From Acidimicrobiales bacterium (GTDB taxonomy: Bacteria; Actinomycetota; Acidimicrobiia; Acidimicrobiales; Aldehydirespiratoraceae), in NCBI GenBank assembly GCA_029263235.1, contig JAJCXW010000216.1:1-37883 (forward strand): a stretch of 37,883 nucleotides of DNA. Reading direction: 5' to 3'. Below the pieces are notes generated by a model, which was not told the DNA's origin, did no database searches, and saw nothing but the letters and a program-made list of their open reading frames with translations. A program made the translations under genes and the position numbers. Of the stretch, positions 6,548-15,756 are shown in pieces; position 1 is the first letter of the stretch; every line of letters starts with the position of its first letter.

Positions 6548-7834
6548 ATGTCGAACTTCTTCACCGACGACACCAGCTCAATCCCCGAAGTGGACAGCTC
6601 TCCGGAAGTCGAGGAGGCGTCACCAGCTACACCAACTCCGGTTGCGCCGAGCAGTCGAACCTTCGATAGCGCGGGTGTCAATGTCGTGGTGATCGACCCC
6701 GACGAGTTTGCCCGCAAGCGCATCCTCGCCCAGATGGGTGACGATGTCAGCTCGTTCGCAGGCCCCGAGGAGTTGATCCCATTCCTGAACGGCGAGCCGA
6801 TCGTGTTGATCCTCGGACCGAGTTGCGCGGCCGATGACTCCCTGTCGAACATCGAACAACTGCTGCACAAGCATCGCGAGATAGGAGCGATCCTTGTTGT
6901 CGAGGAACTCACAACCAATCTTCTTCAGCAGGCTCTTCGCTCCGGTGTCAAGGATGTGCTCGCCGCTCCGGTCGACGGAGGTCAGCTGACCGAGGCCATA
7001 GCTCGGGTGACACCCGGGCTCGCCACTCCGGCCGCTGCGACTCCTGATGACCTGCCGGTCTTCGAGTCCGATGGCGATGTGGCACACGTTGTCACGGTGT
7101 TCTCCACCAAGGGAGGCGCCGGCAAGTCGGTGATCGCAACCAATCTCGGTGTGGCTCTGGCTCAGCGCTCAGAGAAGCCGGTGTGCCTGGTTGATGCCGA
7201 TCTTCAGTTCGGCGATATCGCCGTGATGCTCAAGCTCGCCCCTCAACACACGATCGTCGACGCGGTCAGCTCGCTCGACAGGCTCGACCCGAGCCTGATC
7301 CAGAGCTTGTTGATCACCCACGAGTCGTCGGGTCTCAAGATCCTTCCCGCTCCGCTCGAGCCCGCGTTCGCCGATCAGATCGGCGCGGCGGAGATGGTGC
7401 AGATCATCGAGGTGCTCAAGAGCTTCTGCTCCTACGTCATCGTCGACACTCCTGCCTACTTCAACGATGTGGTGCTGGGGATGATCGAGATCAGCGACGA
7501 CGTGTTGCTGGTGGCCGGAATGGACATTCCGAACATCAAGAACGTCAAGATCGGTCTCCAGACCCTTCGACTTCTCAACACACCCATGGAGAAGCTGCGT
7601 CTCGTTCTCAATCGGGCCAACTCCAAGGTGAAGCTCGATGTCACCGAGGTCGAGCGCACCCTCCAGATGAGTGCCGACATCCTGGTTCCCAGCGACATCG
7701 TGGTTCCTCAGTCGGTGAATCGGGGAGTGCCAGTGGTGCAGAGTTCAAAACGATCGGGTGTAGCGAAGGCGATCGAGGAAATGGCCGACATCTTCTGCCC
7801 GGAAGGTGCGTCGACAAGACGCAGTCGGCGTTGA
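6548..7834 (+). CDS. cpaE: Tad localisation ATPase CpaE/TadZ (MinD/ParA family)
   Basis: A 428-residue protein. After an acidic N-terminus there is a receiver-like domain (about 35-150; VNVVVIDPDEFARKRIL). The position of the phosphoacceptor reads LILGPSC, so it lacks the Asp and is probably a pseudo-receiver. The MinD-type ATPase follows, with the deviant Walker A KGGAGKS at 188-194, switch I-like VDADLQFGD and Walker B-like VIVDTPAY. In Caulobacter and other Tad systems this protein places the pilus machine in the cell and recruits TadA. The stop of cpaB (TGA 6540-6542) overlaps the in-frame ATG at 6539, but GGAAGG at 6533-6538 is well spaced (9 nt) for ATG 6548, which I chose. tadA follows after 65 nt. 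Confidence 0.9.
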   Translation: MSNFFTDDTSSIPEVDSSPEVEEASPATPTPVAPSSRTFDSAGVNVVVIDPDEFARKRILAQMGDDVSSFAGPEELIPFLNGEPIVLILGPSCAADDSLSNIEQLLHKHREIGAILVVEELTTNLLQQALRSGVKDVLAAPVDGGQLTEAIARVTPGLATPAAATPDDLPVFESDGDVAHVVTVFSTKGGAGKSVIATNLGVALAQRSEKPVCLVDADLQFGDIAVMLKLAPQHTIVDAVSSLDRLDPSLIQSLLITHESSGLKILPAPLEPAFADQIGAAEMVQIIEVLKSFCSYVIVDTPAYFNDVVLGMIEISDDVLLVAGMDIPNIKNVKIGLQTLRLLNTPMEKLRLVLNRANSKVKLDVTEVERTLQMSADILVPSDIVVPQSVNRGVPVVQSSKRSGVAKAIEEMADIFCPEGASTRRSRR

Positions 7835-7899
7835 TTCAACCGTTGGTGAAGGTTCGTTCGAATACGAGTGCGATCAACAGATCTGCACAAGGAGAATAG

Positions 7900-9330
7900 A
7901 TGTCCCTCTATAAGCGACTCCACGAGGTCCAGCAGGACGGCAGCGATGCCGACGGAGGCAAGCCGCCTTCGTCGACCTCCGGATCGGGTGGTCTCCTGGC
8001 GGCAACCAAAGCAGCGCGCACCGGTCTGGCCGGACGCCGCGACCCGGTGCTCGACGAGCTACGTCATCGTATTCACCACAGCCTGATCGACGAGCTCGGT
8101 CCGATCCTCTACGACAGCAGACTGTCGGAGGAAGACCTCCGCAAGAAGGTCCACGAACAGCTCATCGCAGCCCTGGCCCAAGAGCGGGCGCCGCTGTCGG
8201 CTGCCGACAAGGCCCAACTGATCCAGGACGTTTCCGACGACATTCTCGGCTACGGGCCGATCGATCCGCTGCTACGGGACGACGATGTGTCGGAAATCAT
8301 GTGCAACGGACCGGACTCGGTCTACGTCGAACGCAATGGTCGCCTGGTCAAGGACCCGGTGACGTTCGTCGACGAAGCGCACCTTCGTCGCATCATCGAC
8401 AAGATCGTCGGCCAGGTCGGCCGCCGCATCGATGAGTCTTCACCGATGTGCGATGCCCGCCTGCCCGACGGTTCACGTGTGAACGCGATCATCTCGCCGT
8501 TGACCATCGGTGGACCGTTCCTCACCATCCGAAAGTTCAAGGCCGATCCGCTGCAGGTCGACGACCTGATTCGCTTCGGTACATTCGACGCCAACGCCGC
8601 CCGATTCCTTCAGGCGTGTGTTGTCGGCCGTCTCAACGTTGTCGTCGCGGGTGGTACCGGCACCGGTAAGACCACCACCCTCAACGTGCTGTCCTCGTTC
8701 ATTCCGGACGGCGAACGAGTGGTCACCGTCGAGGATGCCAAGGAACTCCAACTACATCAGCACCATGTCTTGTGCATGGAGACCCGTCCTCCGAACATCG
8801 AAGGCCGTGGTCAGGTCACGATTCGCGATCTCGTGAAGAACAGCCTGCGTATGCGGCCCGACCGCATCGTCGTCGGCGAGTGCCGCGCCGGCGAAGCGCT
8901 CGACATGCTCCAGGCCATGAACACGGGCCACGACGGTTCTTTGACGACGGTTCATGCCAACACTCCTCGCGACACTCTGAGCCGCCTCGAGACCCTTACC
9001 TTGATGGCTGGCTTCGATCTGCCGGTGCGTGCCATTCGTGAGCAGATGGCCTCGGCCGTCGACGTGATCATCCAGATCGCCCGACTTCGCGACGGGAGCC
9101 GTCGCATCACCCACATCACGGAAGTTCAGGGCATGGAGGGCGATGTCATCACCCTCCAGGACATCTTCTTGTTCGACTACAGCGCCGGCATCGATGACGA
9201 GGGTAGATACAGGGGAGTACTGCGACCCACCGGGATCCGTCCCAAGTTCGCCGAGAAGCTCAACTCCCAGGGAATCAAGCTCGGTCCCGAGACCTTCGCT
9301 CCGACCAACGCCGGAGAGGCCGAGGCGTGA
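7900..9330 (+). CDS. tadA: Tad pilus secretion ATPase TadA/CpaF
   Basis: A 476-residue hexameric type II/IV secretion ATPase that powers Flp pilus extension and perhaps retraction. It has an N-terminal helical region ([18 protein letters not shown]), the CpaF signature [32 protein letters not shown], Walker A GGTGTGKT at 251-258, Walker B-like [11 protein letters not shown] and the His box [20 protein letters not shown]. An AAGGAG Shine-Dalgarno lies 6 nt before the ATG. The stop overlaps the start of the tadB fusion (GTGATG), giving tight coupling. All catalytic motifs are intact and the length is normal for CpaF. Confidence 0.95.
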   Translation: MSLYKRLHEVQQDGSDADGGKPPSSTSGSGGLLAATKAARTGLAGRRDPVLDELRHRIHHSLIDELGPILYDSRLSEEDLRKKVHEQLIAALAQERAPLSAADKAQLIQDVSDDILGYGPIDPLLRDDDVSEIMCNGPDSVYVERNGRLVKDPVTFVDEAHLRRIIDKIVGQVGRRIDESSPMCDARLPDGSRVNAIISPLTIGGPFLTIRKFKADPLQVDDLIRFGTFDANAARFLQACVVGRLNVVVAGGTGTGKTTTLNVLSSFIPDGERVVTVEDAKELQLHQHHVLCMETRPPNIEGRGQVTIRDLVKNSLRMRPDRIVVGECRAGEALDMLQAMNTGHDGSLTTVHANTPRDTLSRLETLTLMAGFDLPVRAIREQMASAVDVIIQIARLRDGSRRITHITEVQGMEGDVITLQDIFLFDYSAGIDDEGRYRGVLRPTGIRPKFAEKLNSQGIKLGPETFAPTNAGEAEA

Positions 9331-11303
9331 TGCGGCCACCACGAACGCCAGCCCGACGACGGGCTCGTGGCCTGAAGGTCGCGGGAGTCGCATCGATACT
9401 TCTCGCGCTTGCGACCCTCCTCGGATTCGGTCAAGCCGCCTTCGCCCAGGACCTGCCGCTGACTCCGGTCACCGAAGGTCCTGAGGTGACATTGATGTCG
9501 ATCGACACTGTCGGAGACCCGATTGTCGTTCTCAGAAAGGCAACGCGTCCGGCCAATGTCGAGATTCTTATTGCGGTCGAACCGGCCACCGTGTCGAACA
9601 TTGTGGCCGCGTCCGACAGCGAGCACGGAACCCAGACTGTCTTGGTCATCGACAATGGCGCAGCGGCATCCGGCGTGCTCGACAGCCTCATCACCGCAGC
9701 ACGCGACTATGTGAACTCGGCACCCGCGAGGGAGCAGATCTCCATCTGGAGCACTGGCGGCACCGCTCGTCTTCGAGCCGGGATGACCGACGATCGAGGT
9801 CGACTCGACGCGATCGTGTCCAACCTCGTCTCAGCATCTGGAACCAACCACATGTGGGACGCGATTCGCGGCGCCACGATCGAACTCGAAGATACGGCGG
9901 TGGGTTTCACCAACATCATCATCTTCGCCGGTTCGCCCGACACCGAGTCGGCATCGAGCTCCACCGAAGCCAGGGGAGCGGTACTGGCCGCCAAGGCATC
10001 CGCCTTCGTGGTGAGCAGCGACGATCCGGCCATTCCGCTTGACTCGCTGGCTCGACTCACTGCGGTCTCTTCCGCTGGCGGCTTCGCGGCCACCGGAGAT
10101 CTCGATTTGCTCGCCGCCTACGGATCGTCGGTCTCCGAGGTCGTGGCCGGCACCTGGGTCGTTGAATTCCAGGCTGCGAACCTCTTCGAGGAGAATCAGA
10201 TCGACGTCAGCGTCGACGGAACGGTTCTCGCGGCTTCCTACCTTTCCGGATCGGTGGCATCGGGTGCCGCCCTTGCTCCATTCCGACCAGTTGATCCCGG
10301 CGGTCTCTCGTTCCTCAAGGGCGACACCGGCCGTCTGATCGGCCTCGCCATGGGGGCGCTCGCAGCAGGACTGGGCGCCTACGCCCTGGTGATGCTGTTC
10401 CAGAAGGACACGTCGGGATTGTCGTCGACTCTGATGCCATACACCGGCGACGGACCAATGGGGGGCGACGACTCGGACGGTCGGGCCAACTCCTTCACCA
10501 AGAACTTGTTCGTCAGGCGCGCAGTTGAACTCACCGAGGGCCTGGCGGAGCGTCAGGGCATGATGTCGAAGTCGGAGGCTCTGCTCGAACGCGCCGACAT
10601 GCCGCTTCGTGTGGGTGAGGCCCTCTCTGCCTACGCCGCGATTGTCATGGGATCGGCCGTGCTCGGCCTCCTGCTCGGCAAGACCGTGGTCGCCACGCTC
10701 ATCGTCGCCGCACTCGGCATCGTTCTGCCTCCGATGGTCGTGAGGATGAAGGCTGGTCGGAGGCGCAAGAAATTCATGTCGCAGCTTCCCGACACGCTGC
10801 AGTTGCTGTCATCGACCCTCAAGGCCGGCTACTCGTTCATGCAGGGCATCGACGCTGTGTCCCAAGAGATCGAGGACCCGATGGCCAGCGAGCTCCGCCG
10901 AGTAGTGGCTGAAGCCCAGCTGGGTCGACCGGTTGAGGACGCCATGGATGCGTCGGCCGAACGCATGGATTCGAACGACTTCGCTTGGGCCGTCATGGCC
11001 GTCAAAATCCAGCGTGAGGTCGGCGGAAACCTGTCCGAACTCCTGATGACGGTCGCCGAGACCATGAAGGAACGAGAGAGCCTGCGTCGCGACGTGAGCG
11101 CTCTCACTGCCGAAGGAAAGATGAGCGCGATCGTTCTCGGTGCGCTCCCGATCCTGCTCGGCTTCGTGATGTGGGCCATGAACCCCGAGTACATCTCGAT
11201 TCTCTTCACTCACCCGATCGGAAAAATTCTGCTCGTCGTCTCTGTGATCGCCGCTCTCGGCGGATTCGCATGGATGAAAAAGATCATCACAATCGACATC
11301 TGA
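9327..11303 (+). CDS. tadB: vWA-like domain fused to TadB (T2SSF platform protein)
   Basis: A 658-residue fusion. Residues 1-40 are an Arg-rich Sec signal peptide ending AAFAQ. Residues about 50-270 look like an alpha/beta von Willebrand A fold: a VLVIDNGAAASG strand, TNHMWDAIRGATIELE, then NIIIFAGSPDTES. The usual MIDAS DxSxS is degenerate (DNGAA). A membrane segment follows (337-358, LIGLAMGALAAGLGAYALVMLF), then the TadB part with its own membrane helices and a T2SSF domain (about 483-610; LPDTLQLLSSTLKAGYSFMQGI, KIQREVGGNLSELLMTVAETM). TadB with TadC forms the inner-membrane platform on which TadA works. The extracytoplasmic part recalls the vWA domain of TadG, absent here. The start is GTG 9327 or the adjacent ATG 9330. 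The region between domains is continuous, so this is not a frameshift artefact. Confidence 0.88.
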   Translation: MMRPPRTPARRRARGLKVAGVASILLALATLLGFGQAAFAQDLPLTPVTEGPEVTLMSIDTVGDPIVVLRKATRPANVEILIAVEPATVSNIVAASDSEHGTQTVLVIDNGAAASGVLDSLITAARDYVNSAPAREQISIWSTGGTARLRAGMTDDRGRLDAIVSNLVSASGTNHMWDAIRGATIELEDTAVGFTNIIIFAGSPDTESASSSTEARGAVLAAKASAFVVSSDDPAIPLDSLARLTAVSSAGGFAATGDLDLLAAYGSSVSEVVAGTWVVEFQAANLFEENQIDVSVDGTVLAASYLSGSVASGAALAPFRPVDPGGLSFLKGDTGRLIGLAMGALAAGLGAYALVMLFQKDTSGLSSTLMPYTGDGPMGGDDSDGRANSFTKNLFVRRAVELTEGLAERQGMMSKSEALLERADMPLRVGEALSAYAAIVMGSAVLGLLLGKTVVATLIVAALGIVLPPMVVRMKAGRRRKKFMSQLPDTLQLLSSTLKAGYSFMQGIDAVSQEIEDPMASELRRVVAEAQLGRPVEDAMDASAERMDSNDFAWAVMAVKIQREVGGNLSELLMTVAETMKERESLRRDVSALTAEGKMSAIVLGALPILLGFVMWAMNPEYISILFTHPIGKILLVVSVIAALGGFAWMKKIITIDI

Positions 11304-11310
11304 GGCCGAC

Positions 11311-12240
11311 GTGACAAACATCGATCCCCAACTAGCGGTCGCACTCTTCGGAGGAGCAATCGGTCTGGTTCTCTGGACCATCGCCTCTCAGGCGCATGAG
11401 AAGTCCGTGATCAGAGACTCACTGCGTCAGCTCGACGACTACGAAATCGAGAACGTCAGGGACCAAGAGCTTCTCAACCCTCTCGCCGAGCGGGCGTTCC
11501 TTCCGGTTCTCGGCGCGCTGACCAGCGTCGGTCGTCGGTTCACCCCGATTGGATACGTCGAAGGGGTGAAACACAAGTTCGTTCTGTCCGGCCGACCATC
11601 GTCGGAGGCGATAGACCGATTCCTCGCGATACGCGTCGTCACGGTGGTGATGGTGCCGGTGTCGTTGTACTTCTACTACGGGTTGAACCCGCTGGCGTTC
11701 CAGGGAAAGAGCCAAATGGGCGTAGCCGCTCTATCGGTTCTGGTGCTACTGGTCGGGCCTGATGCCAAGCTCAACAGACGTGTGGAGGAACGGCAGAAGC
11801 TGATCCAGCGCGGCCTTCCCGACATCATCGACCTGCTGGTGATAAGCGTCGAGGCCGGTCTCGGCTTCGAGCAGGCGCTCGACCGCACCGTCAATTCGGT
11901 GCCGGGCCCGCTCAGCGATGAGTTTCTTCGCATGCTCGGTGAGGTTCGTGCCGGCTCCAGCAGAGCCGATGCCATGAGGGCTCTCGACGCGAGAGTTGAA
12001 GTCGCCGAGATCCGTTCGTTCGTGCTCGCAATACTTCAGGCCGACACGTTCGGCGTGTCGATCGGTCGAGTGCTGCGTTCGCAGGCCGCTGAGATGAGGG
12101 TCAAGCGTCGTCAGCTTGCTCAGGAGCGGGCCCAGAAGGCTCCCGTGAAGATGCTCATTCCGATGGTGTTCTGCATCTTCCCGGCGCTGTTCACGATCGT
12201 GCTCGGTCCGGCTGCGCTCCGGATCATGGAAAACTTCTGA
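11311..12240 (+). CDS. tadC: Tad pilus platform protein TadC (T2SSF)
   Basis: A 309-residue membrane protein. It has an N-terminal membrane helix (AVALFGGAIGLVLWTIAS), a paired membrane region near 105-150 (VVTVVMVPVSLYFYYG, AALSVLVLLVGP), a T2SSF domain from about residue 168 (LPDIIDLLVISVEAGLGFEQALDRTV, LQADTFGVSIGRVLRSQAAEMRVKRRQ) and a C-terminal helix (MLIPMVFCIFPALFTIVLGPAAL). This order is typical of TadC, the partner of TadB. The GTG start is 7 nt after the tadB stop, within the same operon. Confidence 0.92.
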   Translation: MTNIDPQLAVALFGGAIGLVLWTIASQAHEKSVIRDSLRQLDDYEIENVRDQELLNPLAERAFLPVLGALTSVGRRFTPIGYVEGVKHKFVLSGRPSSEAIDRFLAIRVVTVVMVPVSLYFYYGLNPLAFQGKSQMGVAALSVLVLLVGPDAKLNRRVEERQKLIQRGLPDIIDLLVISVEAGLGFEQALDRTVNSVPGPLSDEFLRMLGEVRAGSSRADAMRALDARVEVAEIRSFVLAILQADTFGVSIGRVLRSQAAEMRVKRRQLAQERAQKAPVKMLIPMVFCIFPALFTIVLGPAALRIMENF

Positions 12241-12246
12241 GCGACG

Positions 12247-13704
12247 GTGGCCATCACCCTCGCTCCCGTGGGGCCCGACAGCGAATCAGCGCCGCGCGCT
12301 GACAGACCGCCCACCTCCGGGTTCAGCCTCGGCGGTGTCATCGGTCTCGTCATGGCCATGGTGGGGGTGCTGATTGGTTCTCAGGCGCTCTCGGACAACA
12401 GCTTCTTGACTCACCTGGCGACCGGTCGTCAGATGATCTCCGAGGGATTCGTCCAGAACGACGTCTTCACATGGACATCGCAGGGCCGTGACCTGGTCGT
12501 TCAGAGTTGGTTGGCTTCGTTGCTCTACGGAACGATCGACAGCGTGGTGGGGCTGGCAGGCATTCGTCTGCTCATGGCCGCGACCGCCGGAACTCTGGCC
12601 TGGATTTCATGGCGACTCAGTGCTCGATCCGAATCGGTGATCACGCGAGTGGCGATCATGGTGCCGGTCTTGATGGTCGGCGGCGTCATGTGGACCGAAC
12701 GTCCGTTGTTGATTGCTCTTGTATTGTTCGGCGTCACCATTCTCGTCGCCGACGGCAGTGGTCGGCCACGAGTCCTGACTCTGGTAGGAGTGGTCTGGAT
12801 CGGCGTTCACGGCAGCTGGCCGCTCGGCGTGGTTCTCCTCGTGGCGAGGTGGATCGGTGGACGGATCGACCGCACCGACACGACCCGCGAGTCCGAGGCC
12901 CTCAAGTGGCTCTCGCTCGGGTTCCTGCTGGGCGGGGTGCTGAATCCCCACGGCCCGGCGCTTTTGTTCTTCCCGGTTCGGCTCCTCGGGCGGCGGGAGA
13001 CGCTGAGCCATGTAGCCGAGTGGAGATCGCCGTCGTTCGACGCCCTCTATGCCCAGGCATTTCTGGTCTTGCTGCTCCTCGTCGTAGTGGCGGTGGCGCG
13101 GCGATCATCGTGGCGAACTCTCGTGCCGTTGCTGATATTCGTGGCGGCCGCCCTCATGAGCCGTCGCAATATCCCGGTGGCCACCCTCGTGATGATTCCG
13201 GTAGCGGCGGCCGGACTGCCTGCTCTGGGCCGACTGAACGCAGCTGAGACCTCCAACACGATCCGCCTCGCCGGTAGGACGTTCCTCGGACTTCTCGCAT
13301 TGTTTCCCCTCCTGTTGATCGGGGCGCCGCACCTCGATCTGGATCGCTATCCGGTCGAGGCCATCAATCTCATGGAAGGCGCTGGTCTGTCTCCGGCCGA
13401 GGTTCGTGTCGTGCATCCGGACTACGTCGGCAACTACCTGGATCTTCGTTTCGGCGACGCCGGGGTGTCCTGGATCGATGACCGCTACGAGCTGCATGAT
13501 CAGTCGCTCATCTCTGACTACCTGGTGCTTCTCGACGGCCTCCAAGGCTGGCAAGAGATCCTCGAGACGACCGAGGGCGATGTACTGCTCTGGCCTACCG
13601 ACGCTCCGATCACGACCCTGGCGGGTGAGGTTGCCGATTGGAATCTGTTCTGGTCCGATGACGACTGGACGGTGTTGTGTCGGCCCGGGCTGGAGAACTG
13701 CTGA
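12247..13704 (+). CDS. Polytopic membrane protein, GT-C glycosyltransferase-like
   Basis: A 485-residue protein with about ten hydrophobic helices and a soluble C-terminal domain of about 110 residues. The first loop reads HLATGRQMISEGFVQNDVFTWTSQGRDLVVQSW. This matches the pattern I associate with PMT/GT39-like proteins (LATG..I...G....D.FT.T..G......W), where loop-1 acidic residues take part in catalysis. The C-terminal domain has GNYLDLRF and WIDDRYEL, also recurrent in such proteins. The GTG start is 6 nt after the tadC stop, so it is in the Tad operon. A role in glycosylating the pilin or another exported protein with a lipid-linked sugar donor is inferred from this position. The enzymatic function is not certain and it could be a non-catalytic relative. 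Confidence 0.72.
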   Translation: MAITLAPVGPDSESAPRADRPPTSGFSLGGVIGLVMAMVGVLIGSQALSDNSFLTHLATGRQMISEGFVQNDVFTWTSQGRDLVVQSWLASLLYGTIDSVVGLAGIRLLMAATAGTLAWISWRLSARSESVITRVAIMVPVLMVGGVMWTERPLLIALVLFGVTILVADGSGRPRVLTLVGVVWIGVHGSWPLGVVLLVARWIGGRIDRTDTTRESEALKWLSLGFLLGGVLNPHGPALLFFPVRLLGRRETLSHVAEWRSPSFDALYAQAFLVLLLLVVVAVARRSSWRTLVPLLIFVAAALMSRRNIPVATLVMIPVAAAGLPALGRLNAAETSNTIRLAGRTFLGLLALFPLLLIGAPHLDLDRYPVEAINLMEGAGLSPAEVRVVHPDYVGNYLDLRFGDAGVSWIDDRYELHDQSLISDYLVLLDGLQGWQEILETTEGDVLLWPTDAPITTLAGEVADWNLFWSDDDWTVLCRPGLENC

Positions 13705-13712
13705 GACTCCTC

Positions 13713-15605
13713 ATGTCGGCTGACGAAAGTTCTTCCGAATCGAACTTCGCTGCCGATGGATCAACATCCAAATGGGGGAAGTCCGCCATCGAGACCATGA
13801 GTGAAATCGAGGCAGCTGCAAGGGTGCCCAACGAATTCGAGTCCGCCAAGGACTCCGGCCGCAAGGGTCGGAGCCGTTGGCGCAGGGGCCGCCGCGTGGC
13901 GAGCCTGGCTCGACATGGCGATGGCTACGACAAGCGCGAGCCCGGAATGCCCAGCCGTTCCGACCGCGTTGAGAGCTTCGCTTCGGCGATTCTGGCCATC
14001 CGATGGGGAATGACTGTCGTATCCCTGGCCTTGGCGGCCGACGGCTTCCTCAACTCCGATCTGGAGATCGTCTCGTGGTGCGCCGTCGTCATCAGCTACA
14101 CGGTCATCCGAACCATCAGCCCTCTGAAGTACCGCGGCAACATCTTCTCGCTTCTCCAGGTGTTCGCCGAGATCGCGCTGCATGTCGGTGCGGTGGCTTC
14201 CACCGGGTTCTGGGACTCCCCGTTCGTGTTCTCATTGATCACGGCGATTGTCGTGGCCGGATTCGCTCGGGGGTTCGGATTCGGCCTCAGGATCAGTATC
14301 GGCGCATCTCTTGCGGTGAGCCTGGCCGAGGCCTCGCGACCCGGATATACCGTCCAGGAACTCCGCCTGGCCCTGCAGTGGTCGACTGTCATGCTCCTGG
14401 TGGGAGTGGTTGCCGGCTACGCCCGACGTATCAGTGGCGAAGCAGATCGTCAGCACTCGCTCGCCCTCAATCGTCTTGATCGCCTCTCGGACGCCAACGC
14501 TCTGCTCTTCTCGCTGCATCGGGTGGCACAGACCCTCCCAGCCTCGCTCGACCTGGGCGACGTTCTCGACACGACCGTGAGCCGACTCCGTGGTCTCATC
14601 GATTTCGACTCGGTGGCAATACTCGTGTTCGACGACACCGATGCCAGCTGGCAGGTCGTGCGGCGCGAGGGCGCGACCCTGCCGCCTCGACTCGGACCCA
14701 CCGAGTTGCCGGTGCCTCTGATGCGGGCCATGGCCGACAACAAGATGGTGGAAATCCCCGAACTTGGTCATCCCCAGGGACCTGGTATATCGCCGTCGTC
14801 TTCGTCTGGCATCTACTCTGTGCTCACAGCTCGTGGTGCCGTGATCGGCCTGCTTGCCGTCGAGTCGCGACGTCCGGCTGCCTTCAGCAAGCGCGACGTC
14901 GAATTGCTCAACGGGTTCGTCGAACCGGCAGCTCTGGCGATCGACAATGCCAGATGGTTCGGTCGGCTCCGGACAGTTGGCGCCGACGAAGAACGAACAA
15001 GAATCGCCCGCGATCTTCACGACAACATCGGCCAGTCTTTGGCCTATCTCGCCTTCGAGCTCGACAGGATCGTCAGCCGGGACGAAGAGGGTGAAGAGGT
15101 CGGCACCTCGCTCACACAACTCCGCGGCGATCTCCGTGGTGTCATCGGCGAGGTGCGCGACACGCTCTACGACCTTCGCACCGATGTCTCCGATGGTCTC
15201 GAGATCGGTGAAGTGCTGGAGCAGTTCGCCGGTCGTCTGATGGAACGCAGCGAGCTCGACATCCGCGTATATGCCGATCGAGACGGGCAGCGGCTCCCGC
15301 TGCTGCAGGAACGCGAGTTGTGGCGCATCGCCCAGGAGGCTCTGGTCAACGTCCAGCGTCATTCCGGGGCGAAGGGCGCCGCTGTGAGATGGAGATGCGA
15401 CGGCGAGGCCGCTGCGCTCGAGATCGCCGACGACGGACGAGGCTTCCCTGCCGGCAAGGCCGGCCGCCTCGACTCCTACGGGATCATGGGCATGCGGGAG
15501 CGGGCATCGAGCATCGGCGCGACGCTCGAGATCCACAGTGAGGAAGGCAAGGGCACGGTCGTGCGCTGCTTCCTCCCCGCCATGAGCGACTCGGGTCGCC
15601 GATGA
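13713..15605 (+). CDS. Membrane sensor histidine kinase with GAF domain (HisKA_3 type)
   Basis: A 630-residue NarL-partner type kinase. A basic cytoplasmic N-terminus (KGRSRWRRGRR) is followed by about five membrane helices (about 90-240), a GAF domain (about 270-415; SLDLGDVLDTTVSRLRGLIDFDSVAILVF) and the dimerisation/phosphoacceptor segment EERTRIARDLHDNIGQSLAYLAFEL with His436. The HATPase follows (ELWRIAQEALVNVQRHSGA, then EIADDGRGF, then YGIMGMRERASSIGATLEI). All N, G1 and G2 elements are present. The ORF opens at GTG 13677 inside the preceding gene. I chose ATG 13713, 9 nt after the upstream stop; ATG 13797 is also possible. Its partner is the regulator 151 nt downstream. The signal sensed is unknown. 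Confidence 0.9.
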   Translation: MSADESSSESNFAADGSTSKWGKSAIETMSEIEAAARVPNEFESAKDSGRKGRSRWRRGRRVASLARHGDGYDKREPGMPSRSDRVESFASAILAIRWGMTVVSLALAADGFLNSDLEIVSWCAVVISYTVIRTISPLKYRGNIFSLLQVFAEIALHVGAVASTGFWDSPFVFSLITAIVVAGFARGFGFGLRISIGASLAVSLAEASRPGYTVQELRLALQWSTVMLLVGVVAGYARRISGEADRQHSLALNRLDRLSDANALLFSLHRVAQTLPASLDLGDVLDTTVSRLRGLIDFDSVAILVFDDTDASWQVVRREGATLPPRLGPTELPVPLMRAMADNKMVEIPELGHPQGPGISPSSSSGIYSVLTARGAVIGLLAVESRRPAAFSKRDVELLNGFVEPAALAIDNARWFGRLRTVGADEERTRIARDLHDNIGQSLAYLAFELDRIVSRDEEGEEVGTSLTQLRGDLRGVIGEVRDTLYDLRTDVSDGLEIGEVLEQFAGRLMERSELDIRVYADRDGQRLPLLQERELWRIAQEALVNVQRHSGAKGAAVRWRCDGEAAALEIADDGRGFPAGKAGRLDSYGIMGMRERASSIGATLEIHSEEGKGTVVRCFLPAMSDSGRR

Positions 15606-15645
15606 ACGCCGGCTGGGGGCCACTGGGAGTGACTGAATTGGCGGA

Positions 15646-15659
15646 GATTGCTAACAATC
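15646..15659 (+). promoter_or_regulatory. Inverted repeat between the kinase and regulator genes
   Basis: GATTG-ctaa-CAATC is a perfect 5-bp inverted repeat, AT-richer than its surroundings, about 100 bp upstream of the regulator ATG. The 151-bp gap is large for this compact locus, so an internal promoter or operator here is plausible. NarL-family regulators often bind short inverted repeats. I see no clear -35/-10 pair. Confidence 0.3.
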
Positions 15660-15756
15660 GGTGTGGCGGTACCGATGGAGGCTGGGACCGGGAACGGTCA
15701 GAAATCCTGAGGGTGGCCAACCGGGCCGCTCGAACAACTCGAGGTCGCTGATCAGA

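Noticed and set aside
7848-7876. GTTCGTTCGAATACGAG before tadA as a second LexA site
   Set aside because: It lacks the GAAC-N4-GTTC order needed for an SOS box; the half sites are in the wrong orientation and spacing.
13677-13712. GTG 13677 as the start of the histidine kinase
   Set aside because: It would overlap the preceding gene by 28 nt with no SD. ATG 13713 lies just after that gene's stop and is more likely, though not proven.
14232-15623. 463-residue minus-strand ORF opposite the histidine kinase
   Set aside because: It is wholly antisense to a gene with intact H, N and G boxes. Its translation is low-complexity His/Arg/Gly rich, as expected for a shadow frame in GC-rich DNA.
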